A stretch of DNA of 64,000 nt from Bacteroidetes bacterium GWF2_40_14 (GTDB taxonomy: Bacteria; Bacteroidota; Bacteroidia; Bacteroidales; UBA932), in contig MEOK01000001.1 of assembly GCA_001769195.1 (NCBI GenBank), forward strand, positions 90,788-154,787, in the 5' to 3' direction. Shown here piece after piece: positions 1-8,250 of this stretch; position 1 is the stretch's first letter, and each line of letters starts with the position of its first letter. Both the position numbers and the translations under genes were made by a program. The notes beneath the pieces were generated by a model. It worked only from the letters and a program-made list of their open reading frames with translations, had not been told where the DNA came from and searched no databases.

Positions 1-348
1 ATGCAATTTAAAGGTAATATCCATCTGAACTTTTGCAAACCTCTTTCCCTTGAGGAGATACACGCATGTTCAATACTGGAGAAAAATGAGAGATTCAAGT
101 CTTTGGCAGAGGTTATCGACAGAAAGATTATTGAATCTTACCAATTATGGAAGAATAATTATATTGCCTATGACATGCTTTACTCTTGTGACAAATACAG
201 CAAGAACTATTCAAATCAGGATAAACAGTCCTTTATAAGCTACCTCAAGTATAAACTTTCTGATATTGACGGAAATCCAAAGGAGATGGAGGAGATATTT
301 CTTTCAATTTATGCTAACCCGGTTTTAAGCAAGGAGAGGGTGGATTAG
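1..348 (+). CDS. Acyltransferase-like protein, C-terminal fragment
   Basis: The gene runs in from the left edge, so only about 115 C-terminal residues are visible; the ATG at position 1 is probably an internal methionine. The beginning (KGNIHLNFCKPL) resembles the conserved strand near the end of PlsC-type acyltransferase domains, where a G-x-I-x-x-x-F-x-x-P pattern is common. The later stretch with YQLWKNNYIAYDML and the closing YANPVLSKERVD resemble the helical tail of glycerol-acyltransferase-family proteins in Bacteroidetes. If so it would acylate a lipid acceptor at the cytoplasmic membrane. The catalytic H-x4-D motif lies outside the window, so this is family resemblance only. Confidence 0.5.
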   Translation: MQFKGNIHLNFCKPLSLEEIHACSILEKNERFKSLAEVIDRKIIESYQLWKNNYIAYDMLYSCDKYSKNYSNQDKQSFISYLKYKLSDIDGNPKEMEEIFLSIYANPVLSKERVD

Positions 349-398
349 ACACATTGCGTTTTGCAACTATCTCATTATGAAAATTTAATGAATATTAG

Positions 399-433
399 TA
401 ACCGATTTGTTATATCATGTAACAAGTCGGTTA
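399..433. repeat. Strong inverted repeat (hairpin or operator)
   Basis: Two 14-base arms, TAACCGATTTGTTA and TAACAAGTCGGTTA, pair with a single G-T wobble around a 7-base loop, in the gap between the acyltransferase-like gene and the lysine-fermentation operon. No T-run follows, so it is not a classical intrinsic terminator. It lies about 85 bases upstream of the predicted -33 element of the operon. It could be an RNA hairpin protecting or ending the upstream transcript, or a binding site for a dimeric regulator. Confidence 0.6.
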
Positions 434-518
434 TTTAAGTTAAGTATAAAAAAGAGCAATATAATTCACCCTATTCTTGCTTTTGTGAAAAAATACATCT
501 AAATGTTATGATCACAAA

Positions 519-549
519 TTGTACAGAGGAGATTAAATTGCTAAATTTG
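519..549 (+). promoter_or_regulatory. Predicted Bacteroidetes promoter of the lysine-fermentation operon
   Basis: TTG at 519-521 and TAAATTTG at 542-549, separated by 20 bases, fit the Bacteroidetes sigma-ABfr pattern (-33 TTTG/TTG and -7 TAnnTTTG). Transcription would begin near 556, about 25 bases before the atoD start codon. Confidence 0.55.
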
Positions 550-580
550 CACCTTGTATTTTAAATAATCATTTAGACTA

Positions 581-1228
581 ATGAACAAAATAATATCTAT
601 GGATGATGCTGTCAGCAAAGTTAAAGATGGCATGACTTTGATGATTGGCGGGTTTCTTACTTCCGGAGGGCCTAACACAATAATGGATGCTTTATCACTA
701 TCTGGCGTTAAAAACCTGACAATCATCTGCAACGATGGTACCTACGCAGACAAGGGAATGGGCAAACTCATAGCAAACCATCAGGTTGTCAAATTGATAA
801 CTTCGTATGTAGGGTCTAATCCAATTGCTATAGATCAAATGAATGCAAAAGAACTTGAGATAGAATTTTGTCCTCAAGGTACTTTGATTGAGAGAATCAG
901 GGCTTATGGAGCAGGTCTGGGCGGAGTACTGACACCTACTGGTCTGGGAACTATAGTAGCTGAAAATAAAAGGATTATTAATGTGGACGGTAAGGATTTT
1001 ATTCTTGAAAAGCCACTTAGGGCTGATATTGCTATTATAGGAGCATCAGTTTCAGATAAAATGGGGAACCTCTATTACAAAGGAAATACAAAGAACTTCA
1101 ATCCAATAATGGCAATGGCTGCAGAAACGGTTATAGTTGAAGTAGAAGAGATTGTAGAAACTGGAACAATAAAACCAGAAGATGTTCACACCCCTGCAAT
1201 TTTGGTTGATTATATACTAACTAAATAA
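581..1228 (+). CDS. atoD: Acetoacetate/butyryl-CoA CoA-transferase, subunit A
   Basis: This is the 215-residue A subunit of a class I CoA transferase, the usual length. The N-terminus (DAVSKVKDGMTLMIGGF) and the AYGAGLGGVLTPTGLGT stretch are typical of AtoD/ScoA proteins. In lysine fermentation the enzyme moves CoA between acetoacetate, formed by Kce, and an acyl-CoA such as butyryl-CoA, releasing the fermentation acid. It heads the operon directly behind the predicted promoter. The matching B subunit, which carries the catalytic glutamate, lies about 9.4 kb downstream at 10602-11261 rather than next door, so the two subunit genes bracket the pathway. Substrate choice is inferred from context. 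Confidence 0.88.
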   Translation: MNKIISMDDAVSKVKDGMTLMIGGFLTSGGPNTIMDALSLSGVKNLTIICNDGTYADKGMGKLIANHQVVKLITSYVGSNPIAIDQMNAKELEIEFCPQGTLIERIRAYGAGLGGVLTPTGLGTIVAENKRIINVDGKDFILEKPLRADIAIIGASVSDKMGNLYYKGNTKNFNPIMAMAAETVIVEVEEIVETGTIKPEDVHTPAILVDYILTK

Positions 1229-1237
1229 ATCTTTATT

Positions 1238-1624
1238 ATGTCAAAGACTGCTTTAATAAGAGTCAGAATGAGCTCACATGATGCTCACTATGGCGGGAAC
1301 CTGGTAGATGGAGCAAAAATGCTTCAGCTTTTCGGTGATGTTGCTACAGAATTGCTGATTCAGCATGACGGAGATGAGGGACTTTTCAAAGCCTACGACA
1401 ATGTCGAATTTATCGCTCCTGTTTATGCAGGTGATTACATTGAAGCAACAGGCGAGATTATCTCTGTAGGCAACAGCTCCCGGAAAATGGAATTTATTGC
1501 AAAAAAAGTTATTGTTCCAAGACCTGATATTTCTCCTTCGGCGGCCGATATTCTTGAAGTGCCGATAATTGTTTGCAAAGCAAGCGGGACTTGTGTAACA
1601 CCAAAGAGTTGTCAAAGAAAATAA
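1238..1624 (+). CDS. kal: 3-aminobutyryl-CoA ammonia-lyase
   Basis: This is a 128-residue single hotdog-fold protein matching the Kal family, which removes ammonia from L-3-aminobutyryl-CoA to give crotonyl-CoA. The N-terminal region ([15 protein letters not shown]) and the [12 protein letters not shown] strand fit that family. It sits 9 bases after atoD and 11 bases before kce; Kce produces its substrate. The start ATG follows the preceding stop closely and no longer in-frame alternative is needed. A general hotdog thioesterase is the structural alternative, but the position inside a complete lysine pathway makes Kal much more likely. Confidence 0.88.
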   Translation: MSKTALIRVRMSSHDAHYGGNLVDGAKMLQLFGDVATELLIQHDGDEGLFKAYDNVEFIAPVYAGDYIEATGEIISVGNSSRKMEFIAKKVIVPRPDISPSAADILEVPIIVCKASGTCVTPKSCQRK

Positions 1625-1635
1625 TCTGAATAGCC

Positions 1636-2460
1636 ATGGAAAAACTGATAATTACAGCCGCTATTTGCGGAGCAGAAGTTCTAAAAGAGCATAATCCTGC
1701 AGTTCCGTACACCATTGAAGAGTGTGTACGGGAGGCAAAATCTGCTTATGATGCAGGTGCAAGTATTATCCATCTGCATGTTAGATATGACGATGGTACA
1801 CCAACGCAGGACAAGGCGAGATTTAAGGAGGTTATGGATGCAATTTACAGAGTTTGCCCCGATGTCATTATTCAGCCATCAACAGGTGGTGCTGTAGGAA
1901 TGACAAATGATGAGAGACTGCAGCCTACTGAACTATCTCCGGAAATGGCCACCCTGGACTGTGGAACCCTGAATTTTGGCGGAGATGATATTTTCGAAAA
2001 TACTGAAAACACAATCAAGTACTTTGGTCAGAAGATGATCGAGCGTGGAATAAAGCCCGAGCTAGAAGTCTTTGACAAAAGCATGATTGATATGGCTCTG
2101 AGACTTCATAAGAAGGGATTTATTCAAAAACCAATGCACTTTGACTTTGTTATGGGTGTAAATGGTGGAATATCAGGAGAATTGAGAGACTTTACATTCC
2201 TTAAGGGAAGTATTCCTTCTGATGCTACATTTACAGTGGCCGGAGTGGGAAGATACGAGTTTCCCCTCGCTGTTGCCTCTATAATTGAAGGAGGTCACGT
2301 TCGGGTTGGTTTTGAGGACAATGTATTCCTCTCAAAGGGAGTCCTGGCAAAATCGAATGGAGAGCTGGTAGCTAAAGTTGTAAGATTCGCCAGAGAACTT
2401 GGCAGAGATATAGCAACTCCGGCAGAGGCACGACAGATACTTGGTCTTAAACCAAGATAA
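1636..2460 (+). CDS. kce: 3-keto-5-aminohexanoate cleavage enzyme
   Basis: Kce is a zinc TIM-barrel enzyme of the BKACE (DUF849) family. It condenses 3-keto-5-aminohexanoate with acetyl-CoA to give 3-aminobutyryl-CoA and acetoacetate. The 274-residue length is standard. The zinc ligands are visible as H46 and H48 in the HLHVRYDDG motif and E227 in GFEDN; the substrate region PSTGGAVGMTNDER is also present. It lies between kal, which uses its product, and the kdd pair, which supplies its substrate. The acetoacetate goes to the CoA transferase encoded at both ends of the operon. Confidence 0.93.
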   Translation: MEKLIITAAICGAEVLKEHNPAVPYTIEECVREAKSAYDAGASIIHLHVRYDDGTPTQDKARFKEVMDAIYRVCPDVIIQPSTGGAVGMTNDERLQPTELSPEMATLDCGTLNFGGDDIFENTENTIKYFGQKMIERGIKPELEVFDKSMIDMALRLHKKGFIQKPMHFDFVMGVNGGISGELRDFTFLKGSIPSDATFTVAGVGRYEFPLAVASIIEGGHVRVGFEDNVFLSKGVLAKSNGELVAKVVRFARELGRDIATPAEARQILGLKPR

Positions 2461-2516
2461 CTATTTATTATTAAACGCACATTTACATAAACTAATTAAA
2501 TACAAACTTCAGTACG

Positions 2517-3557
2517 ATGAAAAAGGGTAACAAATACGGCATTCACAGAGTGATTGAGCCAAAGGGCGTTCTTCCGCAACCAGCCAACAAGATTGACAAC
2601 AACATGGACGAGATTTATGATAACGAGATCTTGATTGATGTACAGACACTTAATATTGACTCAGCCAGCTTTACACAAATAGAAGAACAGGCAAAAGGGG
2701 ATAAGGCAAAAATTGCTGAAATCATGCTTGGTATAGTAGCATCACAGGGAAAGCACAGAAATCCTGTAACAGGATCAGGAGGGATGCTTCTGGGAACCGT
2801 AGAGCAGATAGGTGATGCTCTTATTGGCAAGATTGACCTCAAAGTAGGTGACAGGATTGCAACTCTTGTTTCGCTTTCGTTGACTCCTCTTAGAATAGAC
2901 AAAATTAAAGAAATTCGTTCGGATATTGACCAGGTTGACATCGACGGTAAGGCTATTCTTTTTGAAAGCGGTATTTATGCCAAGATACCTGATGATATGC
3001 CTGCAAACCTTGCCCTTTCTGCATTGGACGTAGCAGGAGCACCTGCACAGACTGCAAAGCTTGTAAAACCAGGTGATACAGTACTGATAATTGGAGCCGG
3101 AGGTAAATCCGGTATGTTGTGTTGCTATGAGGCAAAAAAACGTGCAGGAGTTACAGGAAAGGTTATTGGTCTGTGTCACAGTGAAAAAAGCACAAAAAGA
3201 CTTCAGGATCTTGGATTCTGCGACTATGTATTCTCTGCAGATGCAACCCAGCCGGTTTCAATACTTGAGAAAATTGAAGAGCTTACTAAAGGACAAATGT
3301 GCGATGTAACAATCAATAATGTAAATATTACAGACACAGAGATGACAAGCATCCTTTGTACAAAGGATACAGGAGTTGTCTATTTCTTCTCTATGGCCAC
3401 CAGCTTTACAAAAGCCGCCCTTGGAGCAGAGGGGGTTGGCAGCGACGTAACCATGATAGTGGGAAATGGTTATACAAAAGGCCATGCAGAAATAACACTT
3501 GAACTACTTCGTGAAAGTGATAAATTAAGAAAAATATTTACAGAACTTTACGCATAG
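2517..3557 (+). CDS. kdd: L-erythro-3,5-diaminohexanoate dehydrogenase, copy 1
   Basis: Kdd oxidatively deaminates 3,5-diaminohexanoate to 3-keto-5-aminohexanoate with NAD(P). This 346-residue protein has the family N-terminus (YGIHRVIEPKG-LPQPA), the NPVTGSGGMLLGTV segment and a nucleotide-binding IIGAGGKSGML loop near residue 195. The C-terminal SMATSFTKAALGAEGVG motif is shared with copy 2. A 56-base gap separates it from kce, the largest in this operon, and 12 bases separate it from the second copy. Both copies are intact, so redundancy, different cofactor or substrate preference, or a mixed oligomer are all possible. Confidence 0.9.
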   Translation: MKKGNKYGIHRVIEPKGVLPQPANKIDNNMDEIYDNEILIDVQTLNIDSASFTQIEEQAKGDKAKIAEIMLGIVASQGKHRNPVTGSGGMLLGTVEQIGDALIGKIDLKVGDRIATLVSLSLTPLRIDKIKEIRSDIDQVDIDGKAILFESGIYAKIPDDMPANLALSALDVAGAPAQTAKLVKPGDTVLIIGAGGKSGMLCCYEAKKRAGVTGKVIGLCHSEKSTKRLQDLGFCDYVFSADATQPVSILEKIEELTKGQMCDVTINNVNITDTEMTSILCTKDTGVVYFFSMATSFTKAALGAEGVGSDVTMIVGNGYTKGHAEITLELLRESDKLRKIFTELYA

Positions 3558-3569
3558 TTAAAGCATTAT

Positions 3570-4604
3570 ATGACAATAGCTTGCAGATACGGAACACATA
3601 GAGTGGTCTCGCCAAAAGGTACCTTGCCTCAGCCTGCCCATAAGCTGGACAACACTATGTCCATCTATGATAATGAAGTACTTATAGACGTATCTACCTT
3701 AAATATCGATTCTGCCTCCTATACTCAGATAAAAAAAGCTTGTGGCTCTGATGCAGAAAAGATGAAGGAGATGATTCTCGCAATTGTAGAGGAGAGGGGT
3801 AAGATGCAGAACCCTGTTACAGGATCGGGAGGAATGCTGATTGGCACCGTCAGGGAGATAGGCAGGAACTTTCCTGCAAACAGATTAAAGGTAGGGGACA
3901 GGATAGCAACTCTTGTCTCTCTTTCATTGACACCTCTAAAGATTAATTCGATTAAGAAACTTTCTCCTGCTTCTGACCAGGTGGATGTAGATGCGCAGGC
4001 TATATTGTTTGAAAGCGGTCTTTTTGCAATACTTCCAGATGACATACCAGAGAAACTGGCACTTGCTGCTCTTGATGTAGCTGGTGCACCGGCTCAGGTG
4101 GACAGACTTGTAACGGAGGGAGATATTGTGTGTATTATTGGAGGTGGCGGAAAATCCGGAATTTTGTGCTGTTATCAGGCAATGCAAAATGCAGGGCCAT
4201 CAGGAAAGGTAATCGTTGTAGAATATTCAAAAGAGAATGCGCAACGTATCACTGACATGAATCTTGCAACAGATGTGATTGTGGCAGACGCAACGAATGT
4301 CATGGATGTCTATGAAAAGGTAATGGCCGTAACAGGCGGAAGAGGGTGCGACGTTACTGTTAACAACGTAAATGTTCCATCAACTGAGATGACATCAATA
4401 TTAATTACAAAAGGACAAGGCTGTGTGTACTTTTTCTCTATGGCCACCAGCTTTACAAAAGCTGCATTAGGAGCCGAGGGGGTAGGAAAGGACATCAACC
4501 TTATTGTTGGAAATGGATACGCCAAAGGACACGCAAACCTTACTCTTAATATTATACGGGAATCGAAGCCTATAAGGGAGCTTTTTGAAAAATTATATGT
4601 TTAG
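3570..4604 (+). CDS. kdd: L-erythro-3,5-diaminohexanoate dehydrogenase, copy 2
   Basis: This tandem paralogue of the preceding gene has 344 residues and is identical at perhaps 60 percent of positions by eye, without gaps in the core. The nucleotide loop is IIGGGGKSGIL instead of IIGAGGKSGML. The two genes differ most around residues 55-75 and 200-240 (the Rossmann beta-alpha-beta region after the glycine loop). A block coding SMATSFTKAA is nearly identical at DNA level in both copies. The stop lies 3 bases before kamA. Nothing suggests decay: no frameshift, normal ends, conserved NNVN and GNGYAKGHA segments. The divergence around the cofactor site makes a different NAD/NADP preference worth considering. 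Confidence 0.88.
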   Translation: MTIACRYGTHRVVSPKGTLPQPAHKLDNTMSIYDNEVLIDVSTLNIDSASYTQIKKACGSDAEKMKEMILAIVEERGKMQNPVTGSGGMLIGTVREIGRNFPANRLKVGDRIATLVSLSLTPLKINSIKKLSPASDQVDVDAQAILFESGLFAILPDDIPEKLALAALDVAGAPAQVDRLVTEGDIVCIIGGGGKSGILCCYQAMQNAGPSGKVIVVEYSKENAQRITDMNLATDVIVADATNVMDVYEKVMAVTGGRGCDVTVNNVNVPSTEMTSILITKGQGCVYFFSMATSFTKAALGAEGVGKDINLIVGNGYAKGHANLTLNIIRESKPIRELFEKLYV

Positions 4605-4607
4605 AAT

Positions 4608-5855
4608 ATGACAGAAAACAGAAGAAAAATACTATTTCCTGATGCTACCGATGAGCAATGGAATGACTGGAAGTGGCAGGTTAAAAACAGAATTGAGACA
4701 CTTGACCAGTTGAAGAAATGTATAGACCTGACTCCGGAGGAGGAGGAGGGTGTAAAGACATCATTGGCAACACTTAGGATGGCCATTACACCCTATTACA
4801 TCTCTCTTATAGACCCTGAGAATCCTAATTGCCCCATAAGGAAGCAGGCTGTTCCAACAGGAGCAGAGACTCATCAATCGGCAGCAGATCTTCTGGACCC
4901 TCTTCATGAGGATGAAGACTCTCCGGTACCGGGCCTGACCCACAGATACCCGGACAGAGTTCTTCTGCTTATTACAGACATGTGTTCAATGTATTGCCGT
5001 CATTGTACCAGAAGGAGGTTTGCCGGTCAGAAGGATGATGAATCGCCGGTGGACAATATTCAAAAGGCTATTGATTACATTGCAGCCACACCAAGGGTAA
5101 GGGATGTTCTCTTGTCCGGAGGTGATGCTCTTATGGTATCTGATGCAAAGCTTGAATCAATCATTAAAAGACTGAGAGCCATTCCGCATGTAGAGATAAT
5201 AAGAATAGGATCAAGGACCCCTGTTGTGTGTCCTCAAAGAATAACTGACAAGCTGGTAGGGATGCTAAAACAGTATCACCCAATTTGGCTAAACACTCAT
5301 TTCAACCACCCGAACGAGATTACCCCGGAGGCATCAGCAGCATGTGAAAAGCTTGCAAATGCAGGCATACCGCTTGGAAATCAATCTGTTCTGCTTAGAG
5401 GTATAAACGATTGTGTCAATATTATGAGGAGACTTGTCCATCAACTGGTAAAAATAAGGGTAAGACCATATTACATTTACCAATGTGATCTTTCTATGGG
5501 GTTGGAACACTTCAGGACTCCTGTATCAAAAGGGATAGAAATTATTGAGGGTTTGAGAGGCCACACCTCAGGATACGCCGTACCAACATTTGTTGTCGAC
5601 GCACCGGGAGGTGGTGGAAAGACTCCGGTGATGCCTACGTATGTGATTTCACAGTCTCCTGGAAGAGTTGTTCTCAGAAATTTCGAAGGGGTCATTACTA
5701 CCTATACAGAGCCAATGGATTATCAGAATAAATGTGATTGTAAGGAGTGCAGGGAAAATGCTGACGTAGAAGGTGTTGCCTCTTTATTACAAGGACAGAG
5801 ACTGGCAATTGAGCCTGAAAAATTAATGCGAAAATTGAGGTCGCATAAAAAATAA
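4608..5855 (+). CDS. kamA: L-lysine 2,3-aminomutase
   Basis: This radical-SAM, PLP-dependent enzyme interconverts L-lysine and L-beta-lysine and opens the pathway. The 415-residue protein carries the cluster cysteines C126, C130 and C133 (CSMYCRHC), the PLP lysine K338 in PGGGGKT, and the zinc cysteines C269, C376, C378 and C381. All are offset by one from the well-studied Clostridium subterminale enzyme, as I recall its numbering. Complete zinc-site and PLP residues argue for a true KamA and not an EpmB-type homologue. The start ATG lies 3 bases behind the kdd stop. Activity should be oxygen sensitive. Confidence 0.95.
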   Translation: MTENRRKILFPDATDEQWNDWKWQVKNRIETLDQLKKCIDLTPEEEEGVKTSLATLRMAITPYYISLIDPENPNCPIRKQAVPTGAETHQSAADLLDPLHEDEDSPVPGLTHRYPDRVLLLITDMCSMYCRHCTRRRFAGQKDDESPVDNIQKAIDYIAATPRVRDVLLSGGDALMVSDAKLESIIKRLRAIPHVEIIRIGSRTPVVCPQRITDKLVGMLKQYHPIWLNTHFNHPNEITPEASAACEKLANAGIPLGNQSVLLRGINDCVNIMRRLVHQLVKIRVRPYYIYQCDLSMGLEHFRTPVSKGIEIIEGLRGHTSGYAVPTFVVDAPGGGGKTPVMPTYVISQSPGRVVLRNFEGVITTYTEPMDYQNKCDCKECRENADVEGVASLLQGQRLAIEPEKLMRKLRSHKK

Positions 5856-5864
5856 AATTTTTAA

Positions 5865-6887
5865 ATGCCATTTATTGAGAATCTTCTTAATTACAGTAGC
5901 GTTTCTATAGTAGGTCTGGAAAAGAATACCGGAAAAACAGAGTGCCTCAGTTATCTTATCAAAAGGGTTCCGTTAGAAAGGATAAAGGTTGCAATAAGTT
6001 CCATAGGTATCGATGGTGAGAGAATTGACCAGGTTACAGGGACTGCAAAGCCTGAGATATTTCTGAGAGAGGGTATGTTTTTTGCCACAAGCGAGAAGCA
6101 TTACAAAAAGAGAGAGATTATCTCGGAGGTACTTGATATAAGTGAAGAGACTGGTTCTTTAGGAAGAATAATTACTGCAAGGGCATTGTCACCTGGCAAG
6201 GTTTTACTATCCGGACCTTCAGCCACTGCAGGGATGAAAAGATGGATGGATGAAGTTTGTCTGAAACATAGGGTGGATTTGTGTATAATTGACGGTGCCT
6301 TGTCTCGTATGAGCCTTGCTTCACCGGCAATGAGCAGGTCTGTAATTCTGACTACTGGCGCAGCACTTTCGGCCAATATTAGCACACTGGTCAGTAAAAG
6401 TGCATATGCTGTGGAACTGATAAGATTGTCGTTAACAGAAAACCCTGCCTTGGAGAAGCTTAGAAATATTGAAAGAGGTATATGGAGAGTCGGAGAGAGT
6501 GGAGAACTGAGCGAACAGAAGATATCATCTGCAATGGAAATAACTAAAGCAGATGAAGAGCTGCTTGGAAATGCAAAGGCTTTGTTTCTTACAGGAGCAT
6601 TGACCGACAGATTTTTAAATCATATAGGAGAGAAGCTGATTACCAATGATGCAGAGATAATTGTCAGGGATTTCTCAAAAATATTCTTGACGCAGAATTC
6701 ATTCAGGCTGTTCATAAAAAGAGGAGGGAAGATAGGAGTTCTTCATAGAAGCAATCTTATTGCTGTCTGTGTCAATCCAATAGCTCCTAATGGCTTAGTA
6801 CTCGACTCTGAAAGACTATGCCATGAATTGTCAAGTGTCATTGGGTCACCAGTTTACGATATAATTAAGAATAGTTATGAGGCTTAG
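5865..6887 (+). CDS. kamB: KamB-type ATPase, putative aminomutase maintenance factor
   Basis: This 340-residue soluble protein has a Walker-A-like KNTGKT loop at residues 20-25 and a later hydrophobic strand ending in IIDGALSR, a plausible Walker B region. Proteins of this type sit between kamA and kamD in lysine-fermenting bacteria and were named kamB because of that position; their role is not proven to my knowledge. Maintenance or reactivation of the B12- and PLP-dependent lysine 5,6-aminomutase, which inactivates during turnover, is the usual suggestion. It overlaps kamC by 11 bases, which implies translational coupling and perhaps a joint complex. Confidence 0.72.
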   Translation: MPFIENLLNYSSVSIVGLEKNTGKTECLSYLIKRVPLERIKVAISSIGIDGERIDQVTGTAKPEIFLREGMFFATSEKHYKKREIISEVLDISEETGSLGRIITARALSPGKVLLSGPSATAGMKRWMDEVCLKHRVDLCIIDGALSRMSLASPAMSRSVILTTGAALSANISTLVSKSAYAVELIRLSLTENPALEKLRNIERGIWRVGESGELSEQKISSAMEITKADEELLGNAKALFLTGALTDRFLNHIGEKLITNDAEIIVRDFSKIFLTQNSFRLFIKRGGKIGVLHRSNLIAVCVNPIAPNGLVLDSERLCHELSSVIGSPVYDIIKNSYEA

Positions 6888-8250
6888 GACAATTTTGGAC
6901 ACACCGGCAGGTTTTAGGTTTTTCTTCGAAAATCTCTCACTCCAATCTTCTGCTGCAAGACAAATGCTGCTGGAAACAGTAATGCCTAATACATTAAAGG
7001 AGATATCGAACAATTATAAAGAGCTGGAGGAGTTTTACAAAAAATTCGCTGCAGATAATAAATTTACCTATACTGTTCAAAATATAAGGGCCAGGCTCAC
7101 TTCTCTCAGAGATATTCACGGAACTTTGGCTAGACTATCCGGAGGAGTTGTTCTTGATGATATTGAATTGTTTGAAATAAAGGGACTGGCACTATTATAT
7201 GAGGATATAAAAAAGTTTTTTGAGGGAACATTCATAAAAACAATTGAATTCGATAACCTTTCTGACATTGTATCCCTGCTTGACCCTGAAGGTCAGAAAA
7301 TCACTTCGTTCCACATTTACGAGAAGTATTCAGAGGAACTCTCACATATCAGGCAAGAGATTAGAAAAAGTAATGCTTACAACATAGATCTTCAGCAAAA
7401 ATCGATTCAGATAGAGGAGAAGATAAGAAGAGGGCTTTGTAAGGAACTTGAAATTTGTGTTCCTATATTAAGGAATGCTTTGACTACGCTATGCAAAATT
7501 GATATTCTTATAGCAAAGTCGATACAGATTAAAGAATTAGGCCTTTGTATACCTGAACATGGCAAGGAAGTCACATCATATACATCTCTTTTTAACCCCG
7601 AAATAAAAGAGATAATTGCAAGAGAGGGAAGAGAGTTTCAAAATGTTGACATATCATTTGAGACAGCCAGACCCGTTTTGATAACAGGGGCTAATATGGG
7701 GGGAAAAACGGTAGTTTTGAAGACTCTGGCATTATCGCAGTATCTTTATCAATTTGGATTTGGAATACCTTCAAATGGGGCCGTTATTGTGCCTGTAAGC
7801 GATATTCACTTCTGTATAGGTGATGAACAGAGTATTTTCAAAGGTTTGTCGTCATTCGCAGCTGAAATGTCAAGAATTGACAATCTGATAAAATATTCAA
7901 GAAGCGGAAAAAACATTCTCGCATTGATTGACGAACCGGCAAGAACTACAAATCCCACAGAGGGAACAGCTTTAGTGGAATCACTTATAGGTATACTTTC
8001 GCTAAAAAATGTAAGGACAATTATCACTACCCATTACAATATTAAATTGAACACATGCAAAAGACTGAGGGTTAAAGGGTATGAAAATGGTGTAATGAAC
8101 TATATGCTTACTGAAGATTCAAATACAACAGCACCACACGAGGCGCTGCAGATAGCAAGGGCTCTTGATATTGATAATGAATGGATTGATGAAGCAGAAA
8201 AAATAATAATGAAAAACACATCAAATAAAATTGGGCAAAATGCAAAGTAA
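6877..8250 (+). CDS. kamC: KamC, MutS-like ATPase of the aminomutase cluster
   Basis: This is a 457-residue protein whose C-terminal half is a MutS-type ABC ATPase: Walker A GANMGGKT at about 271-278, Walker B plus signature-like LALIDEPARTTNPTEG near 347-362, and a TTHYN switch histidine region near 385. The N-terminal half is helical and resembles the lever region of MutS-family proteins. It lacks the mismatch-recognition domain I of MutS and is far shorter. With kamB upstream and kamD downstream, both overlapping by 11 bases, it is best seen as the partner ATPase for lysine 5,6-aminomutase upkeep rather than a repair protein. Its actual function is unproven. Confidence 0.75.
   Translation: MRLRTILDTPAGFRFFFENLSLQSSAARQMLLETVMPNTLKEISNNYKELEEFYKKFAADNKFTYTVQNIRARLTSLRDIHGTLARLSGGVVLDDIELFEIKGLALLYEDIKKFFEGTFIKTIEFDNLSDIVSLLDPEGQKITSFHIYEKYSEELSHIRQEIRKSNAYNIDLQQKSIQIEEKIRRGLCKELEICVPILRNALTTLCKIDILIAKSIQIKELGLCIPEHGKEVTSYTSLFNPEIKEIIAREGREFQNVDISFETARPVLITGANMGGKTVVLKTLALSQYLYQFGFGIPSNGAVIVPVSDIHFCIGDEQSIFKGLSSFAAEMSRIDNLIKYSRSGKNILALIDEPARTTNPTEGTALVESLIGILSLKNVRTIITTHYNIKLNTCKRLRVKGYENGVMNYMLTEDSNTTAPHEALQIARALDIDNEWIDEAEKIIMKNTSNKIGQNAK

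Noticed and set aside
3570..4604. Second kdd copy as a pseudogene
   Set aside because: It is full length, uninterrupted and keeps the motifs of the family.
6877..8250. DNA mismatch repair protein MutS
   Set aside because: Only the MutS-type ATPase and part of the lever region are present, the protein is much too short, and it lies inside the lysine aminomutase genes.
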